34,961 nucleotides of DNA from Chondrus crispus (Eukaryota; Rhodophyta; Florideophyceae; Gigartinales; Gigartinaceae): contig NW_005178524.1 of assembly GCF_000350225.1 (NCBI RefSeq), positions 1 through 34,961 of the forward strand. Direction: 5' to 3'. Of the stretch, positions 9,472 through 18,391 are shown in pieces (the stretch's first letter is position 1; every line of letters begins with the position of its first letter). The notes below the pieces were generated by a model. That model was not told where the DNA came from and ran no database searches. It saw nothing but the letters and a program-made list of their open reading frames with translations. Made by a program: the position numbers and the translations under genes.

Positions 9472-10302
9472 GTGCTGGTGGGCAATGGGTCAAGCGACGG
9501 CAGCCCGAAAACGATCGAAGAGGGAAAGCTCTACGGCGCGACGGGTGTGCACGGCGGCAACGAAAACTTTTGGCCAATTAGCGAACAGTCTCTCAGCATT
9601 TCGCTTTCGTCTTTGGCTGCGCTTTCGCAAATAGCGTTGTCATCGACAATGACGGATGAGCAGAAGATAGATCTGCAGAAACGCCTTCTCAGCAACTTAT
9701 TGGAATGGATGAAAACTAACCAAGGCGTCCCGGTCGTGATCGGAGCAGTTGGTGCACGAGGTCATATTAGAAACACGCGACAATTCTATATCCACCAATA
9801 CGGTCCAAACACTGTCTGCCGTAACGAAGGTAGTTGTGTGCCGGAGTCGGTTGCGAACGGGGTAGCCGCATTGAGTAACCCCGAAGACGCTCTCAAAGTG
9901 GCCAAATATTTCGAGAGGAATCCAAAATTGTTCACATTTTTGAAGCAGCTATTTGTCGTACTACCAAAGCTTCCAGTCAGCCTCACCGTTCGAAGAATTT
10001 CGCAAGCGCAGAGGGATTTGTTCCGCGCTAACCCCTTTGGTTGGATTTCCAACATGAAAATGGGCATCTGGATCGTCCGTCTCAAGCAACACGGGATCGT
10101 CGAACATTGTGTGGCCATAGATGCCAACCGCCAAATTATCCTTGATAGCGCTGCTCGTTATCCGTTCATGTTGTGTGAAGAGATACAGAAGCGACTTGGT
10201 GGAGATAACGCCAAAACCCTTCAAGTGGCGAAGGTTCGGGAGCTGTTCCTACAAACCAAAATGAGCAACAAACGTAGTGGTAAGAAGAGGAACAGGGAGT
10301 AG
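9472..10302 (+). CDS. Unknown protein with papain-like C/H/D layout (276 aa)
   Basis: I do not recognise a named family. The 276-residue frame is uninterrupted, unlike its neighbours. Residues 1-60 are Ser/Gly-rich and may be non-coding; a second ATG at 9649 (Met60) would give 217 aa starting MTDEQKIDLQ. A Cys-rich motif (residues 116-122, ending GSC) leads into helix-like SVANGVAAL. After a Lys/Leu-rich helical stretch comes GIWIVRLKQHG, then EHCVAIDA (His212) and a strand ending IILDSA (Asp225). Cys122, His212 and Asp225 occur in the order and setting of papain-like or OTU-like cysteine peptidases; this is pattern-based inference. The C-terminus is basic (KRSGKKRNRE). No signal peptide or membrane segment is visible. 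It ends 10 bp from the convergent copia frame D, with no LTR between. It could be a host gene or element cargo. Confidence 0.6.
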   Translation: MLVGNGSSDGSPKTIEEGKLYGATGVHGGNENFWPISEQSLSISLSSLAALSQIALSSTMTDEQKIDLQKRLLSNLLEWMKTNQGVPVVIGAVGARGHIRNTRQFYIHQYGPNTVCRNEGSCVPESVANGVAALSNPEDALKVAKYFERNPKLFTFLKQLFVVLPKLPVSLTVRRISQAQRDLFRANPFGWISNMKMGIWIVRLKQHGIVEHCVAIDANRQIILDSAARYPFMLCEEIQKRLGGDNAKTLQVAKVRELFLQTKMSNKRSGKKRNRE

Positions 10303-10312
10303 TCCAGTAGAA

Positions 10313-12073
10313 TTAGTTCCGAATCGTCCATTGTTCTGGCTTAATCAGAAGTCTTCCACTGAGTACCACCTCTATTAAAGCCCTTTGGCTCATCTTCTTT
10401 GTCAAACCATCTGCGATGTTATCATCACTCCTCGCAAAACCAATGTCACTTATCTCTTTCTTCTTAAAACCTTCACGAGCTGCAGCAATGTCTAACATGA
10501 GGCGCTTCTCCGAAGTCCGAGTCCCTTTTGATATCACGTCGAAAAGGGACTTACTATCACTGTACAACTGAATAGGGACTTCTCTATTTTGAAGCATGGG
10601 CTTCAGATCATGCGCGAGTGTATAGCAGGCATCGAACATATCGCTGAAACTGATAACTTCAGCAGCCATCACGGATCTCGTTACTCGACGGGCTTTGTAG
10701 GACTTGTAGATAATGGGCACTGCAGCATCTCTCTCATCGGCAAGAAAACATATGTACCCGAGTTGAGAAGTAAAGTCCATATTTCCGGCAAAAGATGCGT
10801 CCGAAAATCCCAGAACCCTGAGTGAGTCCTTGTCCAGCTTCGGAATTGCGATCTTGATCTTGTTCTCATGAACATGCCTTACTAACTTGTTACACCTCCT
10901 AATGAAAAGTTTCTTATCTCTTTCGAACATATCCTTGGTAACTTGGGCCATCTGCGAGACTTCGAAGGCGCAGTCAGGCCTAGTATGCGTTAACCACGAA
11001 AGCTTCATACGAAGCGAGGCGAAGTCAAACCATTCGGAATCAGAACCCATTGGCCGGGTCGTGTTCAGGTAACTGTTTTGGTCAAGGGTGAGTGTGTTGT
11101 CCTTGCTCATATCAAGACGAAACCATGTGAAGTCACACGGAGGTTCTTCGTCAGTGGCCATTTCAAAGGTTTCAGCAGTCTTCTTGGCATGTCCTTTGAA
11201 ATCAGCATCCCCAGCTCTCATGAGATCATCCACATATCTGCCAGATAGACCTTTGAGTAGACCATCAACAATCCAAACGTACAACGCAGGGTCCATACAA
11301 ATAGGTTCCATTCCAAGTTCATTACGGTGCTGGGTGTCCAGAATCGCGTGCCATAAATCCCCAGACTCACACAATCCATACAAGGGTCGAAGAAGCTGAA
11401 GACATTGAGACGCGTCCAGCTCAAGTTCAGGGACTGGGTTCCTGATGAATATCTCCCTCATCAATGGCTCGGATGATGGCAAGTAGGCTTGACGGACATC
11501 AACCGTCCAAACGTTGAATCCATAAATCGAAGCCATAGCTAGCATAAGTCGCACGGATGCGGGTTGGAGAGTCGGTGAGGAATGCACCATGAAATGTTTG
11601 AGCTTATCCCGATGTCCACTGATGACGTAACGGGCTTTGAACTTCGTTTGATCATCATCAGTAGACTTAATAGTCAGAACGAAAAGACCTGGGAGTACGT
11701 TGGCATCATCAGGGATGTCTTCTCGAAGGATCACCTTGAAGGTTCCTCGCTTCAGCAAGTTTCTTATCTCAGCCTTTTTCGCGGATGTCATCTCTTTCGA
11801 GCTGCACCGGGGATCACCAGGAGTGAGAACCTCTGTAAGAAACACGTCTTCGTCCTTTGGCGAAAGAAAATCAGATAGGCGATTCCGTATGTCACTCATA
11901 AATGCGTGATTAGTTTGCTCTAGTGTTCGATATGGCTTCACTTGGGTAACGTTGAAAAGCCGCGGGTCACCATCTTGAGAGTCTTTGACAAATACCAACT
12001 TTTTCGGTTGATCTACGGCATGAACCTTGTAGGGCCCGATCCATTCTCCTATTCGGCTTTCCTCTCTCTTCAC
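10313..12073 (-). CDS. Copia D integrase tail, reverse transcriptase and RNase H (586 aa, intact frame)
   Basis: A continuous frame. The first 50 residues are an integrase C-terminal segment (GEWIGPYKVHAVDQ). RT follows: K-F-K-A-R-Y-V near 144-150, FNVWTVDVRQAYLPSS in the palm, LLRPLYGLCESGD, and the catalytic YVDD near 280-283. RNase H begins at about 420 (GFSDASFAGN, with catalytic Asp near 425), then VMAAEVISF, LYSDSKSLFDVI and DNIADGLTKK. It would copy element RNA and degrade the template inside the particle. The frame opens with GTG at 12073, not ATG, and the upstream integrase is frameshifted, so it survives as an open frame but is probably not expressed as part of a working Pol. It ends 10 bp from the convergent ORF at 10302. 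Confidence 0.85.
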   Translation of the reverse strand: MKREESRIGEWIGPYKVHAVDQPKKLVFVKDSQDGDPRLFNVTQVKPYRTLEQTNHAFMSDIRNRLSDFLSPKDEDVFLTEVLTPGDPRCSSKEMTSAKKAEIRNLLKRGTFKVILREDIPDDANVLPGLFVLTIKSTDDDQTKFKARYVISGHRDKLKHFMVHSSPTLQPASVRLMLAMASIYGFNVWTVDVRQAYLPSSEPLMREIFIRNPVPELELDASQCLQLLRPLYGLCESGDLWHAILDTQHRNELGMEPICMDPALYVWIVDGLLKGLSGRYVDDLMRAGDADFKGHAKKTAETFEMATDEEPPCDFTWFRLDMSKDNTLTLDQNSYLNTTRPMGSDSEWFDFASLRMKLSWLTHTRPDCAFEVSQMAQVTKDMFERDKKLFIRRCNKLVRHVHENKIKIAIPKLDKDSLRVLGFSDASFAGNMDFTSQLGYICFLADERDAAVPIIYKSYKARRVTRSVMAAEVISFSDMFDACYTLAHDLKPMLQNREVPIQLYSDSKSLFDVISKGTRTSEKRLMLDIAAAREGFKKKEISDIGFARSDDNIADGLTKKMSQRALIEVVLSGRLLIKPEQWTIRN

Positions 12074-13195
12074 ACCAAAACATCTTGACCGACCTCAAAG
12101 GTAGCATCTGCCGCAGCTGGGGTTGCATGTCTAAGTGCTCTTTGCACTCTCACCGATGCCATCTCCTTCTCCATTTCCCTCCTCGCTTTGTTCCCAATTT
12201 CGGCACGAGACTCAAGCATTGCACGTGGGTGCCTTGACTCCGAAGTGATAACAGGTGAAGGGAATTCACCAAGGACCAACGCGGAAGGAACGAGACCATC
12301 TGGTCCAAGTGTGTCATTCAAGGCTTTGACGGCGAAACTAAGAAGCAGTTCTCGCTCTCTGTTGGGATAGGCTATCCTCAACTTCCGGAATGTGTTGCGA
12401 AGCGGCTGGTGATAATGTTCGCCGAGTCCGAGACTGTTGTGTGACTCAATCCCGGTTCTCTGAACTTTAACGTTGCTAATTGCTCCAAGATTGATAAAAA
12501 GGTCTCCGAACTGCGACCCTTGGTCGACGAGTATCTTGCAGGGTAGCCCAGTGTAAATGGTAGCCCAACATTCCAGAATTGGTTACCAAAGTGATACCGT
12601 AGAGACATTATCCAGGAAACGGGCAGCACTAAATCGTGTACCTTCATCAACAATGTGAATAACAGGCTTGCCGTCCAAGTACATGATATCAAGGAGAAGG
12701 CTTTCGTTGAACCGCACGTGTTCAGCGCCGAATGATACTTTCAACTGAGTTGGAGCATTCTGTATCCTTTGACAAGGGTCACATCGTTTGCACAAATCTT
12801 CTAAGGTGCGAAGCGTTTCGGGAGTGGCTTTTTCTGGATGAGCCCGCTTCAGAAGGTTGTAGAGTTTCTGCGCGGATGTATGTGCAAACTGACGATGAAT
12901 CTTGACCAACTGTGTCCTTGTGAAATATGTCGCTGTAGAGAATCCATAGGGTGCATATATGTGGCCTAGGTATCAAGTGAGAGGGATACAGCACTCATCA
13001 ACTGCAACATTATCCAACTTAGTTCAATCCGTCCCGTTGACATTCTGCAAAACAATTCTCTTCTAAAGCTCATTGGCACATGTATCAGCGAAAAGGCTCT
13101 TGGCGTCGAGAACGTCCATGCCTAAAAGTGCAGGTACGTCCGCAGACACAACTTCAAGAGTAATGTAGACTGGAGATACTCCTGGTGGTGTACAC
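12070..13195 (-). pseudogene. Copia D protease C-terminus and integrase, broken
   Basis: The segment starts with the C-terminal protease motif (VSADVPALLGMDVLDAKSL at about 13150-13095). Three in-frame stops follow (13063-13065, 13024-13026, 12973-12975). The integrase zinc-binding HHCC region is at about 12910-12765 (VKIHRQFAHTSAQKLYNLLK, then CDPCQR). Core Asp 1 lies in LLLDIMYLD, Asp 2 in VDQGSQFGD and Glu in RTGIESHNSLGLGEH, the last two after a frameshift near 12580. The tail continues to 12070, where another frameshift joins the RT frame. It cannot give one polyprotein. Confidence 0.8.
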
Positions 13196-13580
13196 GGGTT
13201 CTCCCCGTTTGAGTTGATGTATGGAGTGAAGCCGCCCTCGCAACCCCAGACCGAGTCGAACGAAATCCGGTGAGGGAGTTGAGGGGCGCAACTTGGAACT
13301 GTTAGCGATCCTCGCGCTCCGAGCGACGAGGACTGCTAAACAGTTGGACAGAAAGAGCAAGAAGATGGCAGTTATCTCACAGCGCCAATTTGACGAAGGC
13401 GACCAGGTTCTGGTTGCCTGAGGAATAGCCTTGGGAGGGCTTCAGAAGTGGCCTTCAGGAGAATCGAATTACTACGGCCCCTGCCGGGTAGTACGGGCAA
13501 AGCACCCGCGGTACATACTCGTGTCACCGAGTTTGCGTTACAGTCGACGTGACATCCACGCACGACGTTTAATCCCTTTT
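13196..13580 (+). pseudogene. Ty3/gypsy integrase C-terminal relic
   Basis: The plus strand reads HGFSPFELMYGVKP at 13196-13237, a signature near the end of gypsy integrase cores. After a frameshift it continues with the helical RNLELLAILALRATRTAKQL and FDEGDQVLVA, then a TGA at 13419-13421, then NYYGPCRVVRAKHPRYILV, a GPY/F-like integrase tail. Only this fragment remains. It abuts the truncated 5' end of copia D head-on, so one of the two was cut by the arrival or rearrangement of the other. The catalytic DDE residues are absent. Confidence 0.7.
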
Positions 13581-15187
13581 ATTCAGAAACCCGCACATCT
13601 TATGTAGATGTGATGCATGGGGGCTCCATGGACTGGTGTGGGGATGACTACGAGGAGTAGGAGGACAGAGACGATGTAGTTGAGAAACTTCGCTGGGATT
13701 GGACTCTCTGCGCGTTCAAGAGTCTGTGAGAAGATTTGTTGAGGGTTACAGAAAGTGTCGAAATGAGACATCTACGGGAGTCAAGGTTGTCCGACGGAGA
13801 GGGGGCAATGTTCATTCTAGCGGAATGAGGAGAGAGGAGGCCGTTCGATCAAGAAACGTCGATAGTATAGGAGTTACTGTGACGAAAGGGCTGGCATTGT
13901 GAGCTGTGAAGGCGGCGGAATGGTCCGAACGACTACAGAAGACGTCTACATGCAGGGTGCGTCGGTGTATATGCGGCTGAGAGACACTGGAACTACGGCA
14001 GCGTATGATTCAAATGGATTTGTGCATAATTCATGCGTGAGTTGGTAAATCTCTGACCGCATGCAGCCCTGTATGAGAGCTACAGGTCGTAAGCTTGATC
14101 AGTTGATGCGACTGTCACGTAAATGACGAGGTTGTCGAGCCAAAGGGTGATGAAAGCATGCCCAACTTGTTTCTCGATCTGGTTCTGGAAAGCTTTCACT
14201 GGAGGTCAGGCCCGGGAGTGGCCGTTGAGGATGGTAAGTCGTCTTGGTCAACGAAAACTGACGTAATCCACTCGAGGTTACAGTTTTCCAGATATCAGAA
14301 GACGTGCTTGCTCATTTCTCCGAGACGAAACGAACGCGGCCGAAGGCTCAGGCGACGCGGAAACCACACGGCCTGAGGCAAAGGCGACGAGAGACGAACG
14401 CAGGCCGCCTTGCTACCAAGCGCAAGATGTTGGACCTTCACGCCGGTGGAAGCTTTCGCCGTCTGCCTGGTCCGAGCCATGTCGCACAGAGAGTAACTCC
14501 CGAAGGACCACAGACTTCTCCTGCGTGGCTCGGAACGCGGCGCGTTTCAACGAAGTCCCGAAACGGGAACAACAAGAAACGGAGGCTCAGACGGCGTTGA
14601 ACGTTAGCGGCCGGAGGCCCGAGAGACGCGGAGACCACGCGACTTGGGGCTACGGTGACGCTAAACGTGAACAACCACAAGTTAGAGCGACGCGGAGACC
14701 ACACTGCCCGAGGTTGAGGCTGAAGTACCGGAGGCGGCGCGAGAAAGAAGCAATGCGAGCGCAGTCGGTGCAAGACAGCGTTGGAACGGATGAAGTAGTG
14801 TGGAGCGAGGACCGCGTAGAAGAAGGCGGTTCAGTGGCAAGGTGGAGAGACGGTGGCCGGGTGGGCAGAGCGATCACGCGAGGAAGCGGGGCCAGTATAT
14901 TTACGTGCAGCGGGAGCCCCGTGGGCTGCGCTGGCGAGGGGGTCATGTGAGATATTTTTAGGGAAAACTTGCATTTTACTGTAGAGGGAGATTTTATACT
15001 GTAGTCCGAGATTTTATTTGAATTTCAGAGAAGCGCACGCGGACGGCCTGGCGGAATCCGGGCCGGAGGCGTGGACGCTTCTGGAAGGAATTACGTAGAA
15101 ATAAAAGAGATGGAGTGACGGGCGCTGCGTAGAAAAAAGGGGGGACATCACTGGACGTGACCTCACCACCGAACACCACGCTCCCCC
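13581..15187. other. Unassigned region downstream of the gypsy relic
   Basis: A purine run (GGAGAGGGGGCAA, about 13796-13808) followed by TGTTCATTC at about 13809 could be a polypurine tract and LTR start for the gypsy relic, but no second LTR copy is present to confirm it. From 14340 to 14720 a degenerate string like GCGACGCGGAGACCACA recurs three times. 14940-15020 is AT-rich with TACTGTAG repeated. A 141-codon frame (14525-14950, plus) is Arg/Gly-rich and has no recognisable domain; I do not call it a gene. Confidence 0.35.
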
Positions 15188-15190
15188 TCA

Positions 15191-15368
15191 GGGCCGTTCC
15201 TAACGAAGAGTTCGCGGTGCCAGCACCCTAGCACCCGGGCATTTGGCATGAATGGATTGGTTGAACGGGAGTAAAAGCATTTCCAATAATGTTTTCAACC
15301 AATACATTCATGCCAAGTTTCAGGGTGCTCGGGTGCTGGCACGGCGAACTCTTGGTTAGGAACGGCCC
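15191..15368. mobile_element. Fold-back MITE-like element (178 bp)
   Basis: Nearly the whole unit is one inverted repeat: about 75 bp starting GGGCCGTTCCTAAC at 15191 match the reverse complement of the right arm ending GTTAGGAACGGCCC at 15368, with few mismatches. A central spacer of about 25 bp separates the arms. Both sides carry TCA (15188-15190 and 15369-15371), a probable 3-bp target duplication. The terminal GGGCC and the 3-bp duplication recall PIF/Harbinger-derived MITEs, but TCA is not the usual TWA, so the superfamily is open. It has no coding capacity. Confidence 0.8.
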
Positions 15369-15371
15369 TCA

Positions 15372-16491
15372 GAAAACGAAGAACAAACCGCCTCTCCCAT
15401 TTACCTGACAACAATGTCTATTTCTCTTTGCCCACCTAACCCCGTATTAGGACGCCCTGCCCTGGGCTTCACTCACATGTTTAATCTGTGTTGATTGTTC
15501 TTTTCTTTGTTTTTATCTTCGACAGATAGTCAGATTACTCTGAGTTTTGATGTCACGAGCGCGAAGGCTCCAACCGTAAACGACATATCTATCTTCGTTG
15601 CTGCGTCACCTGTTCCACTACGTGTACTGTAGTGATGCAGATGCAGAGGATGGCTGTACATGATACAGAACTGTGCAGTCTTCACTCATCCTAGTATTTT
15701 ATCTAATTAGAGTGCGACAGCAGAAATGGCCAGCGTCGCGATTCAATGTTAACTCCTCAACTTTTACGCCCTTTGACATCAAGAATTCGTGGACAGGAAC
15801 TGTGATGTTTTTTGTTGCTCTCCTGGCCGGGAAGGCGAGCTTTTCGAAATTAAAGATAGTGTTACCTTCTTCTCGACTGCCGATACGCCTGCCTCCCGAC
15901 TGCGACCATTCTAGACGGATCAACATCACCATTACTTTCCTCAGAAGCCTCGTGCAAGTACCAGACATTGAATATTCACATGCAAGACCTTTCCATTACG
16001 TATCACATATGTATACTTTTAATCTAATCGTTGGCTGCTGCATTCCAAAGTTGCGATATGCCTGAGATCAAGCCCTCCGTAAAGCAAAATGTACATTTTT
16101 CAAATTGCATTCTCCATGTTCATGTGATACTGCTGTCGTATTCTCGAGATCTGTCGTCCCTTCATATTTATTCGAGTACAAAACATGCTTTGTATACCCT
16201 CCATGCGTCTATGCTTACGACACATAACCACTTGCGAACCATAAACAAGAAGGCCAGATCTGCTCCTCCGGGGCGAAGAGCTGTGCATGTTCCGGACCTT
16301 TTCATACGGCCCGATTATGCCTGTCAATTGTGCACTCTAATCATATTTAGAGGAACAGGCACGTCAGAAATTTACTACAGGACTACCACAAAAACCAGTT
16401 GCGACCTAAATCTGGATAGAGAAGCAGTGTGGTAATGTAAGCAATACATTTTTTCAGAGGTTTGCCGAAACGGCACTAGCTAGTGACGCAA
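15372..16491. other. Intergenic region downstream of the VWFA gene
   Basis: AT-richer sequence without a convincing gene. Frames of 89-134 codons exist on both strands around 15670-16435 but show no domain and overlap each other. A pyrimidine-rich tract ending in CGACAG near 15522 looks like a eukaryotic 3' splice acceptor, but I found no partner donor or exon. The 3' untranslated region of the VWFA gene should lie near 16400-16491. Confidence 0.35.
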
Positions 16492-17229
16492 CTACGGTTC
16501 CACTGAACAAATGCTTCCCACAATATCAGGAAGAATTTGCAATATACGAGCCCATTTGGTCACCCTGAAAACCGATGCGCGACCCCCCGTTATATCGTTG
16601 AAGAGTGTCGTGTGAGAGAAGTCGACTCCAACCGCGTAGACATCGTTTGTAGGACGTCGGTTGCGGAAACGCTCGGCGAGGGCAGCCGGGTTCAACGGGC
16701 CACGGAGAAGCCTATAATTGCTACGCCCGTCACCGAGGATGACCATCTTGGCTGGACTCCTGCCTGTGGCCAACCGTTGAGAGCAATAAGCCACAGCACT
16801 ACCAATAACTGACCTGCGGGAGCGTAAGTACCTCACATTCTCAAGGTCAAGCACGAACTCTTCAGCTTTGGCATTTCTCCCTCCAATGTGCGCAACAACC
16901 TTGTCGCCACTTCCATACTGGACCCCCATGAAACGGGATCGCCCATTAAAACCAACTATTAAAGTTGAAATGGCCATGAAATCCAGCTGGGTCTCAAAAT
17001 CTCTGCGCCCCATTTGCCTACTTCCATCAAAGGCAAAGCAAACCCTCGTATCGCAACCACTAGCACGCGCTACCCTAATGGCGCTAGAAATGATTGCGCC
17101 ATTAGGACTCCCGGTCAGATTAGCGAGGATATTTCGAAGCTCTTCCAGGCGTTCTTCATCGATCTGGGCTTCGGCGCCACTGACAAGGAGCAAAGTCAAG
17201 AAAAGGAGGAGAAATTGAAACGCCTTCAT
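16492..17229 (-). CDS. Secreted single-domain von Willebrand factor A protein (245 aa)
   Basis: Residues 1-21 form a classic signal peptide (MKAFQFLLLFLTLLLVSG, cleavage after AEA). A short helical linker follows (DEERLEELRNILANLTG) with one N-glycosylation sequon at Asn37. The VWFA domain covers about 60-241: VCFAFDGSRQM at 63-73 holds the MIDAS start, VILGDGRSN holds Asp167, and the domain closes with VYAVGVDFSHTTLFNDI and a helix ending DIVGSIC. MIDAS is D-G-S-R-Q, so Asp68 and Ser70 are present while the second Ser of DxSxS is Gln72; metal binding may be weakened. Cysteines at 59, 64, 149 and 241 could form disulphides. VWFA domains mediate extracellular adhesion or protein binding. The frame is single-exon and intact between transposons. 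No partner is visible nearby. Confidence 0.85.
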   Translation of the reverse strand: MKAFQFLLLFLTLLLVSGAEAQIDEERLEELRNILANLTGSPNGAIISSAIRVARASGCDTRVCFAFDGSRQMGRRDFETQLDFMAISTLIVGFNGRSRFMGVQYGSGDKVVAHIGGRNAKAEEFVLDLENVRYLRSRRSVIGSAVAYCSQRLATGRSPAKMVILGDGRSNYRLLRGPLNPAALAERFRNRRPTNDVYAVGVDFSHTTLFNDITGGRASVFRVTKWARILQILPDIVGSICSVEP

Positions 17230-17518
17230 TGTCGCAGTTTGTTTGTCGAGTGGGCTCTCGTTCGCCCCTCGTAAGTTTGCTTAACTAGTAATGGTATTCG
17301 GGCGGCAATGCAACTAGAGATAAGATGTGGAGTGGCAAATGTATCCCAGCATACAGGGGGGTCTCCTCAATAGTTCGCTTTACAATAGTGCACATGGCCA
17401 AAAGTGCACCCCTTTCAGCGATGTCACAACTTTTGCCACGTATACACCTGTGCACGTGGAGCCATGCCGATGTAGATGCACACCGCTGTGCTGCGGTTGA
17501 CGACCCCGACCGGACACC
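17230..17518. other. Upstream region of the VWFA gene, up to copia E
   Basis: Contains the presumed promoter and 5' untranslated region of the minus-strand VWFA gene. No clear TATA box or other defensible motif was found. Copia element E inserted about 290 bp upstream of the start codon. Confidence 0.35.
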
Positions 17519-17523
17519 CCGAC

Positions 17524-17635
17524 TGTGAAGGTGGAAGCCACCCTCTCGGTAGTTGACCCAACCGACGTCGGCGCTTCATTTACACACAGGAGGTGCCACT
17601 AAAAACTGCACAAATTGCAGTTTCTCCCAATGACG
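17524..17635 (-). repeat. Copia E 3' LTR (112 bp)
   Basis: Begins TGTGAAGGTGGAAG on the plus strand. It matches 21569-21680 except at six positions, including its last base (G for A), so on the minus strand it starts CG rather than TG. Confidence 0.9.
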
Positions 17636-17737
17636 GAAGTGAGTCAAGACCGGTCGGGCTTTGTCGCTGTAAGGACCGAGAGAGAGTCCCACTGACACGC
17701 CTCCTGCAGGGATGAATGCCTCGACTGGGCGCATACG

Positions 17738-18391
17738 CTACCCAAGGTGAAGCCCGGTCTTCATATGGCTGAACTGCGTACGAAGTAGGGGCTTTGAAAA
17801 CATGTCGGCCAGCATCCGATTGGATGGTACATGGTGGAGTTGTATATGGGCTAGACGGATGTGTTCGCGTAAGTAGTGCCGACGAAGGTCGATAAACTTG
17901 CGCTTTTTCGTTGCAGCAGTGTTCTGGGCAACGGCGATTGCCGCTTGGTTGTCCATGAAGAGAGGGGTGGGTGTGGATTGTGGGAGGCCGAGGAAACGCA
18001 GTACGCGTCTCAGCCATTGCATCGTCTAGACTGCAGCAGTTGCGGATGCATACTCCGCCTCACAGGTTGATAAAGCTTGTATCTTTTGCTTCGTTGACGT
18101 CCACGTGATGGAACTATCGTTGAAAAGGTGCACCGCGCCCGACATCGACTTTCGATTGAGCGTGTCTCCTGCAAAGTCTGCGTCAGGGTACGAATGGAGC
18201 GGGTGGGCGGGGATGTTAGTGTCGCGTATAAATGCCGTTAGTGACGGCACAGCAGAGAAGCGATAAAACCGGATTCCTTCTTCGCGTGTGGCTTTGAGGT
18301 ACTTTAGTAAGTTCTTCATGATGGCCCAGTGTCTTTTTGTAGGCTTATGAGCGGTGCAGCTAAGACGGTTGACATAAAACGTTATATCCGG
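17738..18391 (-). pseudogene. Copia E end of RT and RNase H, with amber stop
   Basis: The frame resumes at PDITFYVNRLS (about 18391), the conserved C-terminal RT segment, directly joined to the RT N-terminal stub. It continues through HWAIMKNLLKYLKAT, the RNase H start YPDADFAGD, STCEAEYASATAAV, then TAG (18026-18028), QWLRRVLRFLG, FMDNQAAIAVAQ and RMLADMFSKPLL. Element F has Gln where this amber stands, so CAG to TAG is likely. It ends about 100 bp inside the 3' LTR. Confidence 0.8.

Larger units (their letters stand above)
10313..13195 (-). mobile_element. Ty1/copia element D, truncated at both ends
   Basis: Minus-strand order: end of protease, integrase (HHCC and core), RT, RNase H, which is the copia order. 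No LTR is recognisable on either side: the 3' end stops about 10 bp after the RNase H stop, and the 5' end stops at 13195, where a gypsy relic on the other strand begins. Gag and the protease active site are missing. Integrase and RT sequences place it in the same lineage as element C (23884-29618). Confidence 0.75.

Noticed and set aside
13583..13771. 62-codon minus frame with a hydrophobic stretch, considered as an env-like remnant
   Set aside because: Too short, wrong strand for the gypsy relic beside it, and the hydrophobic stretch alone is not evidence.
14525..14950. 141-codon Arg/Gly-rich plus frame
   Set aside because: Composition follows the local GC-rich repeat; no recognisable domain.
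15673..16065. 130-codon plus frame and opposing 89-codon minus frame
   Set aside because: They overlap on opposite strands, neither shows a domain or signal, and neither is supported by context.
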